This document shows, piece by piece, positions 16,811-25,883 of a stretch of 42,648 nucleotides of DNA (positions within the stretch are counted from its first letter, which is position 1; each line of letters starts with the position of its first letter). The position numbers were made by a program, and so were the translations under genes. The notes below the pieces were generated by a model. The model saw nothing but the letters and a program-made list of their open reading frames with translations, did not search any database and had not been told where the DNA came from. Origin of the DNA: Chryseolinea sp. (GTDB lineage: Bacteria > Bacteroidota > Bacteroidia > Cytophagales > Cyclobacteriaceae); assembly GCA_025923195.1 (NCBI GenBank), contig JAICGJ010000027.1:1-42648 (forward strand), given 5' to 3'.

Positions 16811-19225
16811 CTATTCCTGTCTTAGCGAACCTGAGGGATTTGCAAGTGCTGTTTTGATGGTCTGAAAGCTGACTGTCGAGAATGCAATAAAAAGAATGAT
16901 CGAAACCGGAATCAAAAATATCCATACGTTCAAACCAACGCGGATGGCATAGCCAGAAAGCCACTCTTCCGCGGCGAAATACGCGATGGGCAAGGCCAGT
17001 ATCGCCGCCAGCAGTACAACCTTCGCAAAATCCTTTGACAGTAGATGAACAATTTGGAGCACCGATGCTCCCAGGACTTTGCGAATTCCGATCTCTTTCG
17101 TGCGCTGAATGATCGTATAGGAAGAGAGTCCGAACAGCCCAAGGCATGCGATGAAAATAGCAAGGGTTGAGAATGTCGCAATTACTTTTCCGAATCGGGT
17201 ATCAGCCTGGTATTGCTGGTCGTATTTTTCGTCCAGGAAAAAATAATGGAAGAGGGTGTTCGGAAAAACTTCATCCCAGGATTTTTTTATCGACGCCAGG
17301 CTCCGGCTGATATCCGCTCCTTTGACCTTGATGGAGAAATACTCATTGTTGTCACCGCAATAAAATATCATTGGAATTTGGGATTCCTTTGGAGATTGCT
17401 GGTAGTAATTTCGGATTACACCAATAATTGTTGACGGTCCTCCATCGTGGCGTGTATTGAAGGTTATCTTGGATCCTATAGCTTCTTCGGCATGTGCAAA
17501 ACCAAGCCGAGAGATGGCTTCCTCATTGATGATCACACTTTCGTGATTTGGAACGCCCTGCTCAAAATTTCGGCCGGAAACGAGTTTTAGATTTAATGCC
17601 GGAATGTAATTTGCATCCACTCCTACAAAATAATAGTTGTAGCTTTCTTGATCTTTTTCCGCACCTACTTTTGTCACGCTCGAGGTCGTGCTCAGTTCGT
17701 GAAGGCTAAGGCCTGGAACTGTTTCTGTATGAGAAATAGCCAGTACGTTCGCATTGCTTGCCCACTGTGTTTTTAAATTTTCATACCGTGATTTCTGAAT
17801 TGAATCATAGGGCATGTGGTGCGGTGCGCGCACTACTATAGTTTGGTCAAGATCCATTCCCAGTTCGTAGGAACGGAGGTATTTGATTTGCAAATACACA
17901 ACACTCATACCGACCATCAGAATGACAGTCGCCGCAAACTGTAATACAACCAAACCTTTTCTCAATTGCTGCCCGTGACTTGACGAACGAAATTGCCCCT
18001 TCAGAACGGCTACAGGTTTAAATGATGATAAGACAAAGGCAGGATACAACCCAGACAACAACGAACCAATTAATACAAGTCCAATAAATGTGTACCAGAA
18101 ATCCGGATCAGCACTAAGATTACCGCGCAATGGTTGTCCTGTTAGCTCACGGAACAACGGCAGACCTGTATGAAAGAAAACAAAGGCGAGTATCGCAGCA
18201 GTGAGATTGATGAGGACAGATTCTGACAGGAATTGGAAAATGAGCTGCAGTTTCAAGGAACCCATGACTTTTCTTATTCCTACTTCGCGCCCACGTTCAA
18301 TAGCCCTGGCGGTAGATAGGTTTACATAGTTTACCCAGGCTATCAAAATAATAAACAAAGCAATGATGAGCAAGAAATTGACCACCCTAGCGCTACCATT
18401 GATTTCAGGTTCAAACGACTTGTTCGAAAACAAGTGAATATCTGTGATTGGTTCGGCTACAAAACGCTCTGATCCGATTTCTTCTTTCAATGAGACTGCA
18501 AAATCTATTAACTTTTTGTTGAAACTGTTAATGTCCGTACCCTCCTTCATAAGCAAATACGTGTACTCATTATTTCCATTCCATGAATTTTCTGCGTACC
18601 AGGAGTAGATTTTCGGAAGAGTGCTGTGCGACAGGAGGATGTCGAACTTGAGATGCGTATTGGGAGGTAGATCAGCCATCACTCCAGTAACCTGGTATAA
18701 CCGTCCCTGAATTTCAATAGCCTCTCCAACGATATCAGTACTGCTGAAAAACTTTCTGGCCATGGACTCAGAGATCACACTTTTGTGCGGCTCAGTCAGT
18801 GCTGATGATTTATTTCCGCGTATAAGGTCCAGTCCGAAGAATTCAATGGCCGAAGGGTCTGCGAAATAAATTCCTTCCTCCAAAAAATTTTCGGCTCCTA
18901 TCCGGATATCCTGAAGTCCGTCGTTGTGGTACATTCGAGCAAAGTCAAGGACTTCAGGCATCTTATCCTTTAACATTGGGCCCACTGGCGCGTAGGTCTC
19001 ACAATCCGTAACGACGTATTCATTTCCTTTATACAAGTCGAGCGTTACTCTGAAAATGTTCCTGGCATTCTTGTTATAGCCTTCATAGCTGCGTTCGAAT
19101 CGAACATATTCGACGATAAAAAGAAAGGCCGCCATACCTATGGCCAAACCCAAAAGGTTGATGAAGGAGAAGGCTTTATTTTTTAGAAGAGTGCGGTAAG
19201 CAATCCTGAGGTAATTTCTGAACAT
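16811..19225 (-). CDS. Orphan MacB/FtsX-type ABC transporter permease, paralogue
   Basis: This 804-residue protein is homologous to the product of 10214-12580. It starts MFRNYLRIAYRTLLKNKAFS, with TM1 at about 20-40, a periplasmic MacB-type domain, an FtsX core carrying REVGIRKVMGS, a second periplasmic domain with a GRNFEQGVPNHES-type loop, and a final core with RTKEIGIRKVLGAS before the closing helices. No ATPase gene is adjacent. In Cytophagales such genes occur in many copies, and each copy's cargo is unknown. It is followed on the same strand by the GH2 gene after 253 bases with a repeat half-element between, so cotranscription is doubtful. Confidence 0.9.
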   Translation of the reverse strand: MFRNYLRIAYRTLLKNKAFSFINLLGLAIGMAAFLFIVEYVRFERSYEGYNKNARNIFRVTLDLYKGNEYVVTDCETYAPVGPMLKDKMPEVLDFARMYHNDGLQDIRIGAENFLEEGIYFADPSAIEFFGLDLIRGNKSSALTEPHKSVISESMARKFFSSTDIVGEAIEIQGRLYQVTGVMADLPPNTHLKFDILLSHSTLPKIYSWYAENSWNGNNEYTYLLMKEGTDINSFNKKLIDFAVSLKEEIGSERFVAEPITDIHLFSNKSFEPEINGSARVVNFLLIIALFIILIAWVNYVNLSTARAIERGREVGIRKVMGSLKLQLIFQFLSESVLINLTAAILAFVFFHTGLPLFRELTGQPLRGNLSADPDFWYTFIGLVLIGSLLSGLYPAFVLSSFKPVAVLKGQFRSSSHGQQLRKGLVVLQFAATVILMVGMSVVYLQIKYLRSYELGMDLDQTIVVRAPHHMPYDSIQKSRYENLKTQWASNANVLAISHTETVPGLSLHELSTTSSVTKVGAEKDQESYNYYFVGVDANYIPALNLKLVSGRNFEQGVPNHESVIINEEAISRLGFAHAEEAIGSKITFNTRHDGGPSTIIGVIRNYYQQSPKESQIPMIFYCGDNNEYFSIKVKGADISRSLASIKKSWDEVFPNTLFHYFFLDEKYDQQYQADTRFGKVIATFSTLAIFIACLGLFGLSSYTIIQRTKEIGIRKVLGASVLQIVHLLSKDFAKVVLLAAILALPIAYFAAEEWLSGYAIRVGLNVWIFLIPVSIILFIAFSTVSFQTIKTALANPSGSLRQE

Positions 19226-19373
19226 GGACGAAATTTAGCACCCAAAGCCAATTATGGTGCCAGCCGCCGTATTACATCAGTATGGTGGCGTTTAGCACGA
19301 GTATTTAAACTTACTGCGGCCAGTCTTCGATCAATACCGGACAGCAGCGTGCGATATGGAACAAATAATGACC

Positions 19374-20678
19374 TTAAATCAATAGCCATCCCAGGAGGCC
19401 TTCCCGCGTTCGTACAAATTTGAAGTTCTCGAAATTTGCAAGCACCTCGACGGCTGTCGAACTTCGTAGCTTTGTTAATGGTACGGCGCCGACGCTGGCT
19501 TCAGATAAGAGATCAGCAGGCTGACTAATGCGTAGTCGCTTTCCCTTGCGAATTGGCGCAATCTTATTCTTCAAAATAAAACCCTGTTTGTTGTTGGGTA
19601 GTAGGACCCGGTACCAGTTTTCCGTCTGAGCAATGATCTGGAGATAAGCATCCTTTGAAAGGGTTGTAAGGATTTCGTCACTGTCGGCAGGACGCATTTG
19701 CACCCTAGCAATTTTAGAAATGACTTTATAGTCAAACTCCTGAACGGTCGTATCCCATGGCTGCGAGCTTCTGTTACCTTCCAATGTTTTGACGAAATGG
19801 ACTGGATCAAGACTACCGTGCTGATAGATCCCAAAATGCAGGTGCGACGGTGTATGCCTGGCGTTTCCGGTGTTGCCAACTGTGCCTAATGTATCTCCTT
19901 TTTGGATGACTGTGCCCGCTCTGACGAACTGCTCGTCAAGGTGTGCAAAATAGTAAGAGTGCCCCCTTTTCGTATCCTGCATCCACACTACTCTGCCGCC
20001 GAGTTTGCCCGTTCCTACTCGGGTAATATACCCAGTAGTAGGTGCTACGACAGGCGTTCCTTTCTTCGCGAAAATATCGATGCCTTCATGCCGGCGCTTA
20101 CCACCGTCCCGTGAATCGCCATAAAAACTTCTGATCGACTGATTTGTGGCGCCTGCGACAGGGTTGATGAGAACTGGAGTGAGAGAAATTGCGATGGAGT
20201 AATTTACGGTAACCAGCAATTCGGGTTGGAGACGGAGCAGGCATTCACGATCCGTGTCGAATTCGTAAGAAAGGCTGATCGTGGAGTCACCATTGGCTAT
20301 CGGAGTCCATTGATTTTCGTTCCACATGAAGAGGTCGAGAAAAACAGACACCTTACTTTTTGTGACTACGCTGCCATCGATCGTGAGAACTTGTCCCTTT
20401 CGGGCATCAAAGCGATAGGATCGTGACGCGGGTTGGCTGGCGAGAAAGTACCCGGATTCTGAAAAGGGTAAACTAATAATTATTGAATCTTGCAATGCGT
20501 TCTCTCCTGCGCTAATCCACTGCCTCGCCATTACGGTCTGGTCCAACTCAGCTTCCTCCAGCGACTTGAGATATCGTTTGTAGGGAGGCACTTTCATTGA
20601 AGCGGTTTTGATCGGGTTAATCCCATTGCAGCCGATGACAAGGATGGCAGTGGAAAGCAGAACTACAACATTTTTCAT
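19374..20678 (-). CDS. M23 metallopeptidase lipoprotein with C-terminal SH3-like domain
   Basis: From ATG 20676-20678 this is a 434-residue lipoprotein. The signal MKNVVVLLSTAILVIGC ends in a lipobox with acylated Cys17. I preferred this start over the one six codons upstream because it directly precedes the hydrophobic core. A central beta-rich region (about 65-170) resembles a pre-peptidase domain. The LytM/M23 domain (about 190-300) keeps the zinc-binding HEGID (His197, Asp201) and SHLHFG (His279, His281) motifs. One or two SH3-like repeats follow, up to the C-terminus. It should cut peptidoglycan cross-bridges or activate an amidase at the envelope. A small exported protein gene lies 48 bases upstream. 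Confidence 0.9.
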   Translation of the reverse strand: MKNVVVLLSTAILVIGCNGINPIKTASMKVPPYKRYLKSLEEAELDQTVMARQWISAGENALQDSIIISLPFSESGYFLASQPASRSYRFDARKGQVLTIDGSVVTKSKVSVFLDLFMWNENQWTPIANGDSTISLSYEFDTDRECLLRLQPELLVTVNYSIAISLTPVLINPVAGATNQSIRSFYGDSRDGGKRRHEGIDIFAKKGTPVVAPTTGYITRVGTGKLGGRVVWMQDTKRGHSYYFAHLDEQFVRAGTVIQKGDTLGTVGNTGNARHTPSHLHFGIYQHGSLDPVHFVKTLEGNRSSQPWDTTVQEFDYKVISKIARVQMRPADSDEILTTLSKDAYLQIIAQTENWYRVLLPNNKQGFILKNKIAPIRKGKRLRISQPADLLSEASVGAVPLTKLRSSTAVEVLANFENFKFVRTREGLLGWLLI

Positions 20679-20726
20679 GGAGCCAGAACGACCCACCCGG
20701 AATTTTAGTTTGTGGCGCTAATGATT

Positions 20727-20978
20727 TTAAAAGCACTTATCCCGTATCCTTGCTTTTCGGTCATGACTTGCACTCTTGTCGGGGAGTTCAAGAATATATG
20801 ATCCCACGCCTCGATCATCCTTGGGGAGTTTTGTGAGTTGTTGCTTCACAGACAAGGGTAGGTTGAGCCTATGCAGCATTTCTCTACTGTCTGAGGAATG
20901 GGTTTGCATGAACGAAAGTGCCGCGAGTATCCCTATGATAGTACCGAGCAGGAGGCTGACATTTCTTTTCATATCCAT
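20727..20978 (-). CDS. Small exported or membrane-anchored hypothetical protein
   Basis: This 83-codon frame starts MDMKRNVSLLLG and has one hydrophobic N-terminal helix (about 6-24), then a charged tail with HRLNLPLSVKQQLTKLPKDD. It stops 48 bases before the M23 peptidase start on the same strand, so it could be the first gene of that unit. I recognise no family. Position and a plausible leader support it. The antisense frame over the same bases is less convincing. Confidence 0.45.
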   Translation of the reverse strand: MDMKRNVSLLLGTIIGILAALSFMQTHSSDSREMLHRLNLPLSVKQQLTKLPKDDRGVGSYILELPDKSASHDRKARIRDKCF

Positions 20979-21270
20979 TTGATTTAGGATATCAATTTCG
21001 CACAGCGCACTGACAACCCTGTGTCAGTAATTTTCCTTCTAACGATATTTTTTTTCAAACTTTTTTTGTGGGGGATGAGCTCTAAAAATGCCCAGGAATT
21101 GTAGGCTGGAGATGGATACGCAGAATGAGCGCTGGCACCGTTAAAATTCCTTGTTTTCGAGGCTGCGCCTGTTCGGAGAAGGATTGTTGGTACAAAATTT
21201 TAGTAATCTGTCTCCTTCATTTAATCTCAATACTTATATTCCTGATAAATAAGCTGTTTTCCCAATACTC

Positions 21271-21654
21271 ATGGTAGTTCTTTGCATCGATGACGATCCG
21301 GACGATACGGAGTTCTTCTATGAAGCCATTAAGACGATTAGCCCCGAGGCGCAGTGCTTAGTAGCGAATGATGGGCTGACGGCTCTCAGGATACTTCGAT
21401 CGGAACCTGCGCCAAATATTATTTTCCTCGACATTAACATGCCAAGAATGAGCGGCCGAGAAGTGTTGATCCAAATCAAAAAGAATTATAAATGGAGCCA
21501 GATCCCTATTATCATATATTCAACAGCCATCATTCCCCGCGATGCCGATGATTATAAAAAGCTGGGTGCACTGGATGTTGTGAAAAAGCTCGCAAAGTTC
21601 AATGATTTATGTAATGCCCTTCAGGTGATATTGAAAAAAGTGGGCATTGTTTGA
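21271..21654 (+). CDS. Stand-alone response-regulator receiver (CheY-like)
   Basis: This 127-residue protein is a single REC domain with the acidic pocket CIDDDPDD (Asp7-Asp9), phospho-acceptor Asp54 in IFLDINMP, the switch Ser84/Thr85 in IIYSTA and Lys105 in the DVVKKL loop. The usual Lys-Pro dipeptide is Lys-Lys here. There is no output domain, so it acts by binding partners or in a phosphorelay. Such rcp1-like receivers are frequent in Cytophagales. A kinase without its own receiver lies downstream at 21994 and is a possible partner, separated by 339 bases and a weak terminator. Confidence 0.9.
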   Translation: MVVLCIDDDPDDTEFFYEAIKTISPEAQCLVANDGLTALRILRSEPAPNIIFLDINMPRMSGREVLIQIKKNYKWSQIPIIIYSTAIIPRDADDYKKLGALDVVKKLAKFNDLCNALQVILKKVGIV

Positions 21655-21669
21655 GCCAAATGGCTTTTT
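21654..21669 (+). terminator. Weak intrinsic terminator after the receiver gene
   Basis: AGCC (21654-21657) pairs with GGCT (21662-21665) around a 4-nt loop and is followed by a run of five T residues. The stem is short, so termination would be partial. Confidence 0.3.
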
Positions 21670-21880
21670 AATACATGGTATTTTTGGTTTGCCGCGCCGC
21701 TCAAGGTCTGTGCATATCGATTTGTGGTCAACCAATCCGTTAATTTTCACTCAAGTCGCCTCTGGTATAGTACAAACGTCGTTTTCGCAAGGTAGCTTTG
21801 GTCGTCTCAGTCAACAAAATATCACGGTGTCTAATGCCCGGCATCTAAAATCATGGGTTGTCGGAATCTGATCCTGCAAT

Positions 21881-21914
21881 TTTTGGCAATCAAACTTTCA
21901 CTTTTTTGCCAAAA
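21881..21914. promoter_or_regulatory. 9-bp inverted repeat upstream of the TPR kinase
   Basis: TTTTGGCAA (21881-21889) and TTGCCAAAA (21906-21914) are perfect reverse complements with a 16-nt spacer, 80 bases upstream of the chosen kinase start. This could be an operator or a leader hairpin. No binding protein can be named. The rest of the 339-bp gap 21655-21993 shows nothing definite. Confidence 0.35.
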
Positions 21915-21993
21915 TCATGCAGGACTAAGGTCGGGTGAGTTTATACCGCCGGGCGGGCAGAAAGAAGTTCTAGTTTTGGTAGAAACATCCAAA

Positions 21994-23925
21994 ATGATAT
22001 CCCATTTCTCCGTATGGAAAAACTGGTCTACCCCTTGTGTGCTCATATTGGTGTTCCTTCTCGCGCCGGCGACCTTATGCGCTAAAAACACTCCCGTTCA
22101 GGACTACATCCAAAGGCTTGAACAAAGCCATACACCCGGGAATTTCAATGTGGTCTTCGCTGAAATGATGACTGAAATGAAATCTGGGAAAATGGAACCG
22201 TTTACCGAGACTGATGTAATGTCTATTCTCACCATCGCACGCAAAAAGCCGTTTGCTGAATCATTACTACCTGCTGTGTACGGCTGGGCTGGATCTATGT
22301 TTGGAGACGGACGGATGGATGAGGCGCTGAAATATTTCATGGAAAGCGCACAGTTGTATGCAATGAAAAATAAAGATCTCGCCCAGGCACTGAGTTGTTT
22401 TGAGATCGCTATGATTCATCACAAAGCCAAGAATTTCGAGGAGGCGAAAATGTATTATGAAAAAACGCTTTCACTTGCAAAAGATTCGCTTGACTACCGG
22501 ACAAGGATCAATTGTTACAATGGGTTTGGAATGATCCACCAGCATAAGGAAGAATTTGATAAAGCGCGAAGTGCGTTCCGAACAGCCTACAAAGTTGCAG
22601 AATCCAACAACGACAGGGTGTGGATGGGAATTCTGGCGGGAAATATAGGAGGTATTCACATGAGCTTTGCTTCCTATGACAGCAGCCTTTATTACTACCT
22701 TCAAAATCTCAACCTTGTACGAAATACCTTGGAGTTTGAAAATGAGATCGAAGCCTATTCACAGCTCGGACGGATCTTCTTGTTAAAATCCGACTTTGAC
22801 AAAGCGAAGCTCTATCTTGATAGCGCCTGCTCGATCGTGCGCGAAAGAAGAATCAAATTCACGGACTTTTTTAACCCTATGGATCATATCAATAAAAACT
22901 ACGCGGATATGTATGCAGCCATGGGTGATTTCAAGCTTGCGTATGAGTACTATGAGAAATATCATGACGTAGCTGTAGAAAAGCAAACCAATGTAAACGG
23001 CCACAGCTTGAAGTATCTTCAGTCTGAGTTCGCATTTAAGCAAAAAACGAACGAGGTCGATATGCTTAAAAAGATCAATGAGGCTAATGTCTTGCTTATT
23101 AAGCAACAACGTTTCATCGGTACTGCATTCGTAATCATAATTATGTTGCTTGGAATTTGGGCCTATAATGCGTACAAAACGGGTCAACAGAGGAAAACAC
23201 TAAACAAGGAATTGCATAAATCCAATCTGGAGTTGGCGCGACTGAATGCGGTGAAGGACAGACTCTTTTCGGTTATCAGTCACGACTTACGATCACCAAT
23301 TGCGACGCTGAAATCAATTTTGACATTCTTGCGAAATGGTCATCTTCGTGAGGATGAGGCGAAAGACCTCTATGCAAGATTGAATCATCAGTTGCAAGCT
23401 TGTGGCAATGTGTTGGAAAATTTGCTGCAATGGGCTAAAACAGAACTCACAAGCAGAAAGTCTGGCGCCGAGAAGGTAATTCTCGCCGATGTTGTGAATG
23501 AAGTGGCCTTGCAATTAAAAGACGATATTGAGGAAAAGAAAATACAACTCCGCAATGAATTGAACTTTCAGCTCATTGCGTTAGCGGATAAGATCCAGGT
23601 TGAAATAATCTTGCGAAATCTTATGGCGAATGCAGTAAAATTCACATCCTCCGGTGGCCAGGTGAAGATCGCTGGAAAAGTCAATGAACACAGCATAGAA
23701 GTATGCGTTGAGGACAACGGACTGGGTATGCACGAAGAAGAGGTTAAAAATCTCTTTCATCCCGGCAAACATTTCTCGACGCGGGGTACCAACCAGGAAA
23801 CAGGGTCCGGAATTGGTCTTCTGATCACCAAGGAAATGATTTCCAAGAACGGAGGGAATATCTGGGTGAGCAGTCGTAAACACGAGGGCACTATATTTAC
23901 ATTTACACTCCCACTTGCCTCTTGA
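21994..23925 (+). CDS. TPR-containing sensor histidine kinase
   Basis: From ATG 21994 this is a 643-residue protein with a signal peptide (about 1-30), which is why I rejected the open extension to 21853. Residues about 90-335 form tandem TPR repeats (periplasmic). One TM helix follows at about 374-393, then a coiled linker, a HisKA domain with phospho-acceptor His430 in VISHDLRSP, and an HATPase with N-box Asn546 (RNLMANAVKF), G1 DNGLG (574-578) and G2 GSGIGL (604-609). All catalytic motifs are intact. No receiver or output domain is fused. This is the common Bacteroidota TPR-kinase design. The CheY-like protein at 21271 is a possible partner. It converges with the next gene, with 10 bases between stops. 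Confidence 0.92.
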   Translation: MISHFSVWKNWSTPCVLILVFLLAPATLCAKNTPVQDYIQRLEQSHTPGNFNVVFAEMMTEMKSGKMEPFTETDVMSILTIARKKPFAESLLPAVYGWAGSMFGDGRMDEALKYFMESAQLYAMKNKDLAQALSCFEIAMIHHKAKNFEEAKMYYEKTLSLAKDSLDYRTRINCYNGFGMIHQHKEEFDKARSAFRTAYKVAESNNDRVWMGILAGNIGGIHMSFASYDSSLYYYLQNLNLVRNTLEFENEIEAYSQLGRIFLLKSDFDKAKLYLDSACSIVRERRIKFTDFFNPMDHINKNYADMYAAMGDFKLAYEYYEKYHDVAVEKQTNVNGHSLKYLQSEFAFKQKTNEVDMLKKINEANVLLIKQQRFIGTAFVIIIMLLGIWAYNAYKTGQQRKTLNKELHKSNLELARLNAVKDRLFSVISHDLRSPIATLKSILTFLRNGHLREDEAKDLYARLNHQLQACGNVLENLLQWAKTELTSRKSGAEKVILADVVNEVALQLKDDIEEKKIQLRNELNFQLIALADKIQVEIILRNLMANAVKFTSSGGQVKIAGKVNEHSIEVCVEDNGLGMHEEEVKNLFHPGKHFSTRGTNQETGSGIGLLITKEMISKNGGNIWVSSRKHEGTIFTFTLPLAS

Positions 23926-23935
23926 AGGACTTCGT

Positions 23936-24403
23936 TTAGAAAATAACTTCATTCATATAGTCCGAGCGATCAGGCTTCACCCACATCGCCCGCGCGTGGG
24001 TGGAAAAGAGAACTTCGCGCGTATAATATTGCAGCGGCAAATCCCTCGACGACCATTCGCTTTTAAGGAAATTGTTGGACAATTTCAGCAGAGGAAGATG
24101 GCTGTTTTTCGCAATGTAATGCCGTAATATTTTGCACCAGAAAATGGTAATCGTTTCATGATAACCTCTTTCAGGTGTATTTTCTCCTCCGGTGCTAGTA
24201 TTATAGGCAATTATTCCACTTCGTAGATAGCAGATCGCTTCAGCTTGCGTATGGTAATAGTTGAACCACAACCCGGTAATCAAATGGGCCTCGTGAGTCC
24301 ATCGCGATGCGGGTAGAGTCCTATTACGGAACTCCTGTACCAAAGTGTGGATTTCCAGCTCTGAACTAAAATAGGTCTCCGCAATGTTTTCCGAAAATTT
24401 CAT
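23936..24403 (-). CDS. Conserved hypothetical protein with WTHEAHL and GYHET motifs
   Basis: This is a soluble protein of about 155 residues. I start it at ATG 24401-24403 (MKFSENIAETYF); the frame is open for 14 more codons upstream. It carries RWTHEAHL (about residue 34) and RGYHETITIFW (about 79), two His/Glu-rich motifs separated by a tyrosine-rich stretch, which gives the look of a small helical metal- or ligand-binding protein. I have seen this WTH..HL / GYHET pattern in uncharacterised proteins but cannot name a function. It shares a convergent stop region with the kinase and follows the esterase region on the same strand across a 116-bp gap. Confidence 0.7.
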   Translation of the reverse strand: MKFSENIAETYFSSELEIHTLVQEFRNRTLPASRWTHEAHLITGLWFNYYHTQAEAICYLRSGIIAYNTSTGGENTPERGYHETITIFWCKILRHYIAKNSHLPLLKLSNNFLKSEWSSRDLPLQYYTREVLFSTHARAMWVKPDRSDYMNEVIF

Positions 24404-24519
24404 CCTTCTCAATGTTTTCCCGCTTCTGAATGCGGTAAGCAACATATACGAATATCGAGTGAACAGGTTACCTGTTATAAGCTGTATATCGTAGAGGGAT
24501 GAGAGTGCAGATGAAGTAA

Positions 24520-25623
24520 TTATTCTTGCAGCATCGCCTTAAAGAAAGGTGCTACTTCTGCCGCTAGAATTGCATGATCATCAACATTGGGATGACCCGT
24601 GCATCCCCGGGGCTGCATCGGTCTAAAAAAAAAGACGGCAACGGGTTGCTCGTCTTTATATCGCATATCAATAATTGTCTTTATTGCGTTTAGGCAGTTC
24701 TGCAATTTAGTCCAGCGTTCCCCGTTCGCCATAGGGCTGTTGAGCAAGGCGATTTGAGCCGCAGGATATTTAGATTTTATCAATTGCACGAAATCGATGT
24801 AGTTACGAACAAAAGAAGCGCTGTCAAAACGCAGGCGTTCGCGCCTCCCGTCGCCGTTGCTAAAGTCATTAGTGCCCAACGCGATGCTTACAACGTCTGG
24901 TTTGTACGTTGTAAAATCCCAGAAACGGCTACCGTTGAATTGAAAATCAGTCTTTTCATATACCTGCGGCATGGTGGGTCCATCGCTGTTCCAGTTCCTA
25001 TAAATCCCGATACCACTTACGCTGCTAAGAATAAAATTGGCGTGTAATGCCCTTGCAACTCTCGGTCCATAGGAGTCAAAAGCATTATGCTGGTCGTGAT
25101 ATGCGCCAGCACCGCAGGCGGTCTCCGATGGATCCGCAGCCGCTCCGCAGGTAATACTGTTCCCGATAAATTCAATCAGAGGTGCATCCGGTCGTGCAAT
25201 TGCGCTTAATCCCTGGCCGGTGATTTTTTTTATAAATATGGGACCCGTGTGCGCTTCTGTTGCTTTGTAAATCCAAACAGTGTGTGCGCCGTCGGTTTCT
25301 GCGTGCACCGTGATTGGTTGCGTGTCCTTGCCGGTGATTCTAACGCGCTCTTGATACACGCCATCCAATTCGTATTGAACATAATTGTGCGCATCTCCAT
25401 TTTCGAGAGAGACGTATATGGTGCACTCTGTTCCTGTAAACGTGAAGCCGACGTGCGATGCCGAGCTGATCAGTTCGACATGATTTTCATTTAGCACGGC
25501 CCTGCCGAAGGGGTGCAAAGAGGATGCTGGCAAGGTGCCTTCGCTTGATGAATCATTGTTTGAGGGGCTGCAGCTAGTGCATGCAAATACAATGACCACT
25601 GAAAAGATAATTGATCTATTCAT
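24520..25623 (-). CDS. SGNH-hydrolase lipoprotein, CE2-like acetyl esterase
   Basis: This is a 367-residue lipoprotein (signal ending FACTSC, Cys18). An N-terminal jelly-roll (about 38-140) is followed by an SGNH/GDSL hydrolase domain with nucleophile Ser156 in FIGNSITCG, block III LGTND (249-253) and C-terminal His344 in GCTGHPN. The jelly-roll plus SGNH layout is that of carbohydrate esterase family 2, which removes acetyl groups from xylan or mannan-type polysaccharides. It would sit at the cell envelope and complement the GH43 and GH2 enzymes in this window, although it is not in an operon with them. The exact acyl-sugar is not known from sequence. Confidence 0.87.
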   Translation of the reverse strand: MNRSIIFSVVIVFACTSCSPSNNDSSSEGTLPASSLHPFGRAVLNENHVELISSASHVGFTFTGTECTIYVSLENGDAHNYVQYELDGVYQERVRITGKDTQPITVHAETDGAHTVWIYKATEAHTGPIFIKKITGQGLSAIARPDAPLIEFIGNSITCGAAADPSETACGAGAYHDQHNAFDSYGPRVARALHANFILSSVSGIGIYRNWNSDGPTMPQVYEKTDFQFNGSRFWDFTTYKPDVVSIALGTNDFSNGDGRRERLRFDSASFVRNYIDFVQLIKSKYPAAQIALLNSPMANGERWTKLQNCLNAIKTIIDMRYKDEQPVAVFFFRPMQPRGCTGHPNVDDHAILAAEVAPFFKAMLQE

Positions 25624-25883
25624 AGAGTTACATGGTATGGTTTTACAGGCACGGAAATAAATAAAAATTGAGCAACATAAGCTACCGAACAGACAACAAG
25701 TTTGGAAGGCTTAGCACGAAATTCAAAACTGGATTGACGACACAACGTAAACCTGATTTGAAGCCGCGTAATTAAGGTTTGTCGAAACAGTATCCAGCTT
25801 TGTAGATCAAAATTCGTGATTTGTCTAATACATTTCTACAGGGTTAATCCTGGACCGACATCAGCAGTCTAATTCAAAAAAAA

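Noticed and set aside
21853-21993. N-terminal extension of the TPR kinase
   Set aside because: The 47 extra codons include the inverted repeat and precede a clear signal peptide at the ATG 21994.
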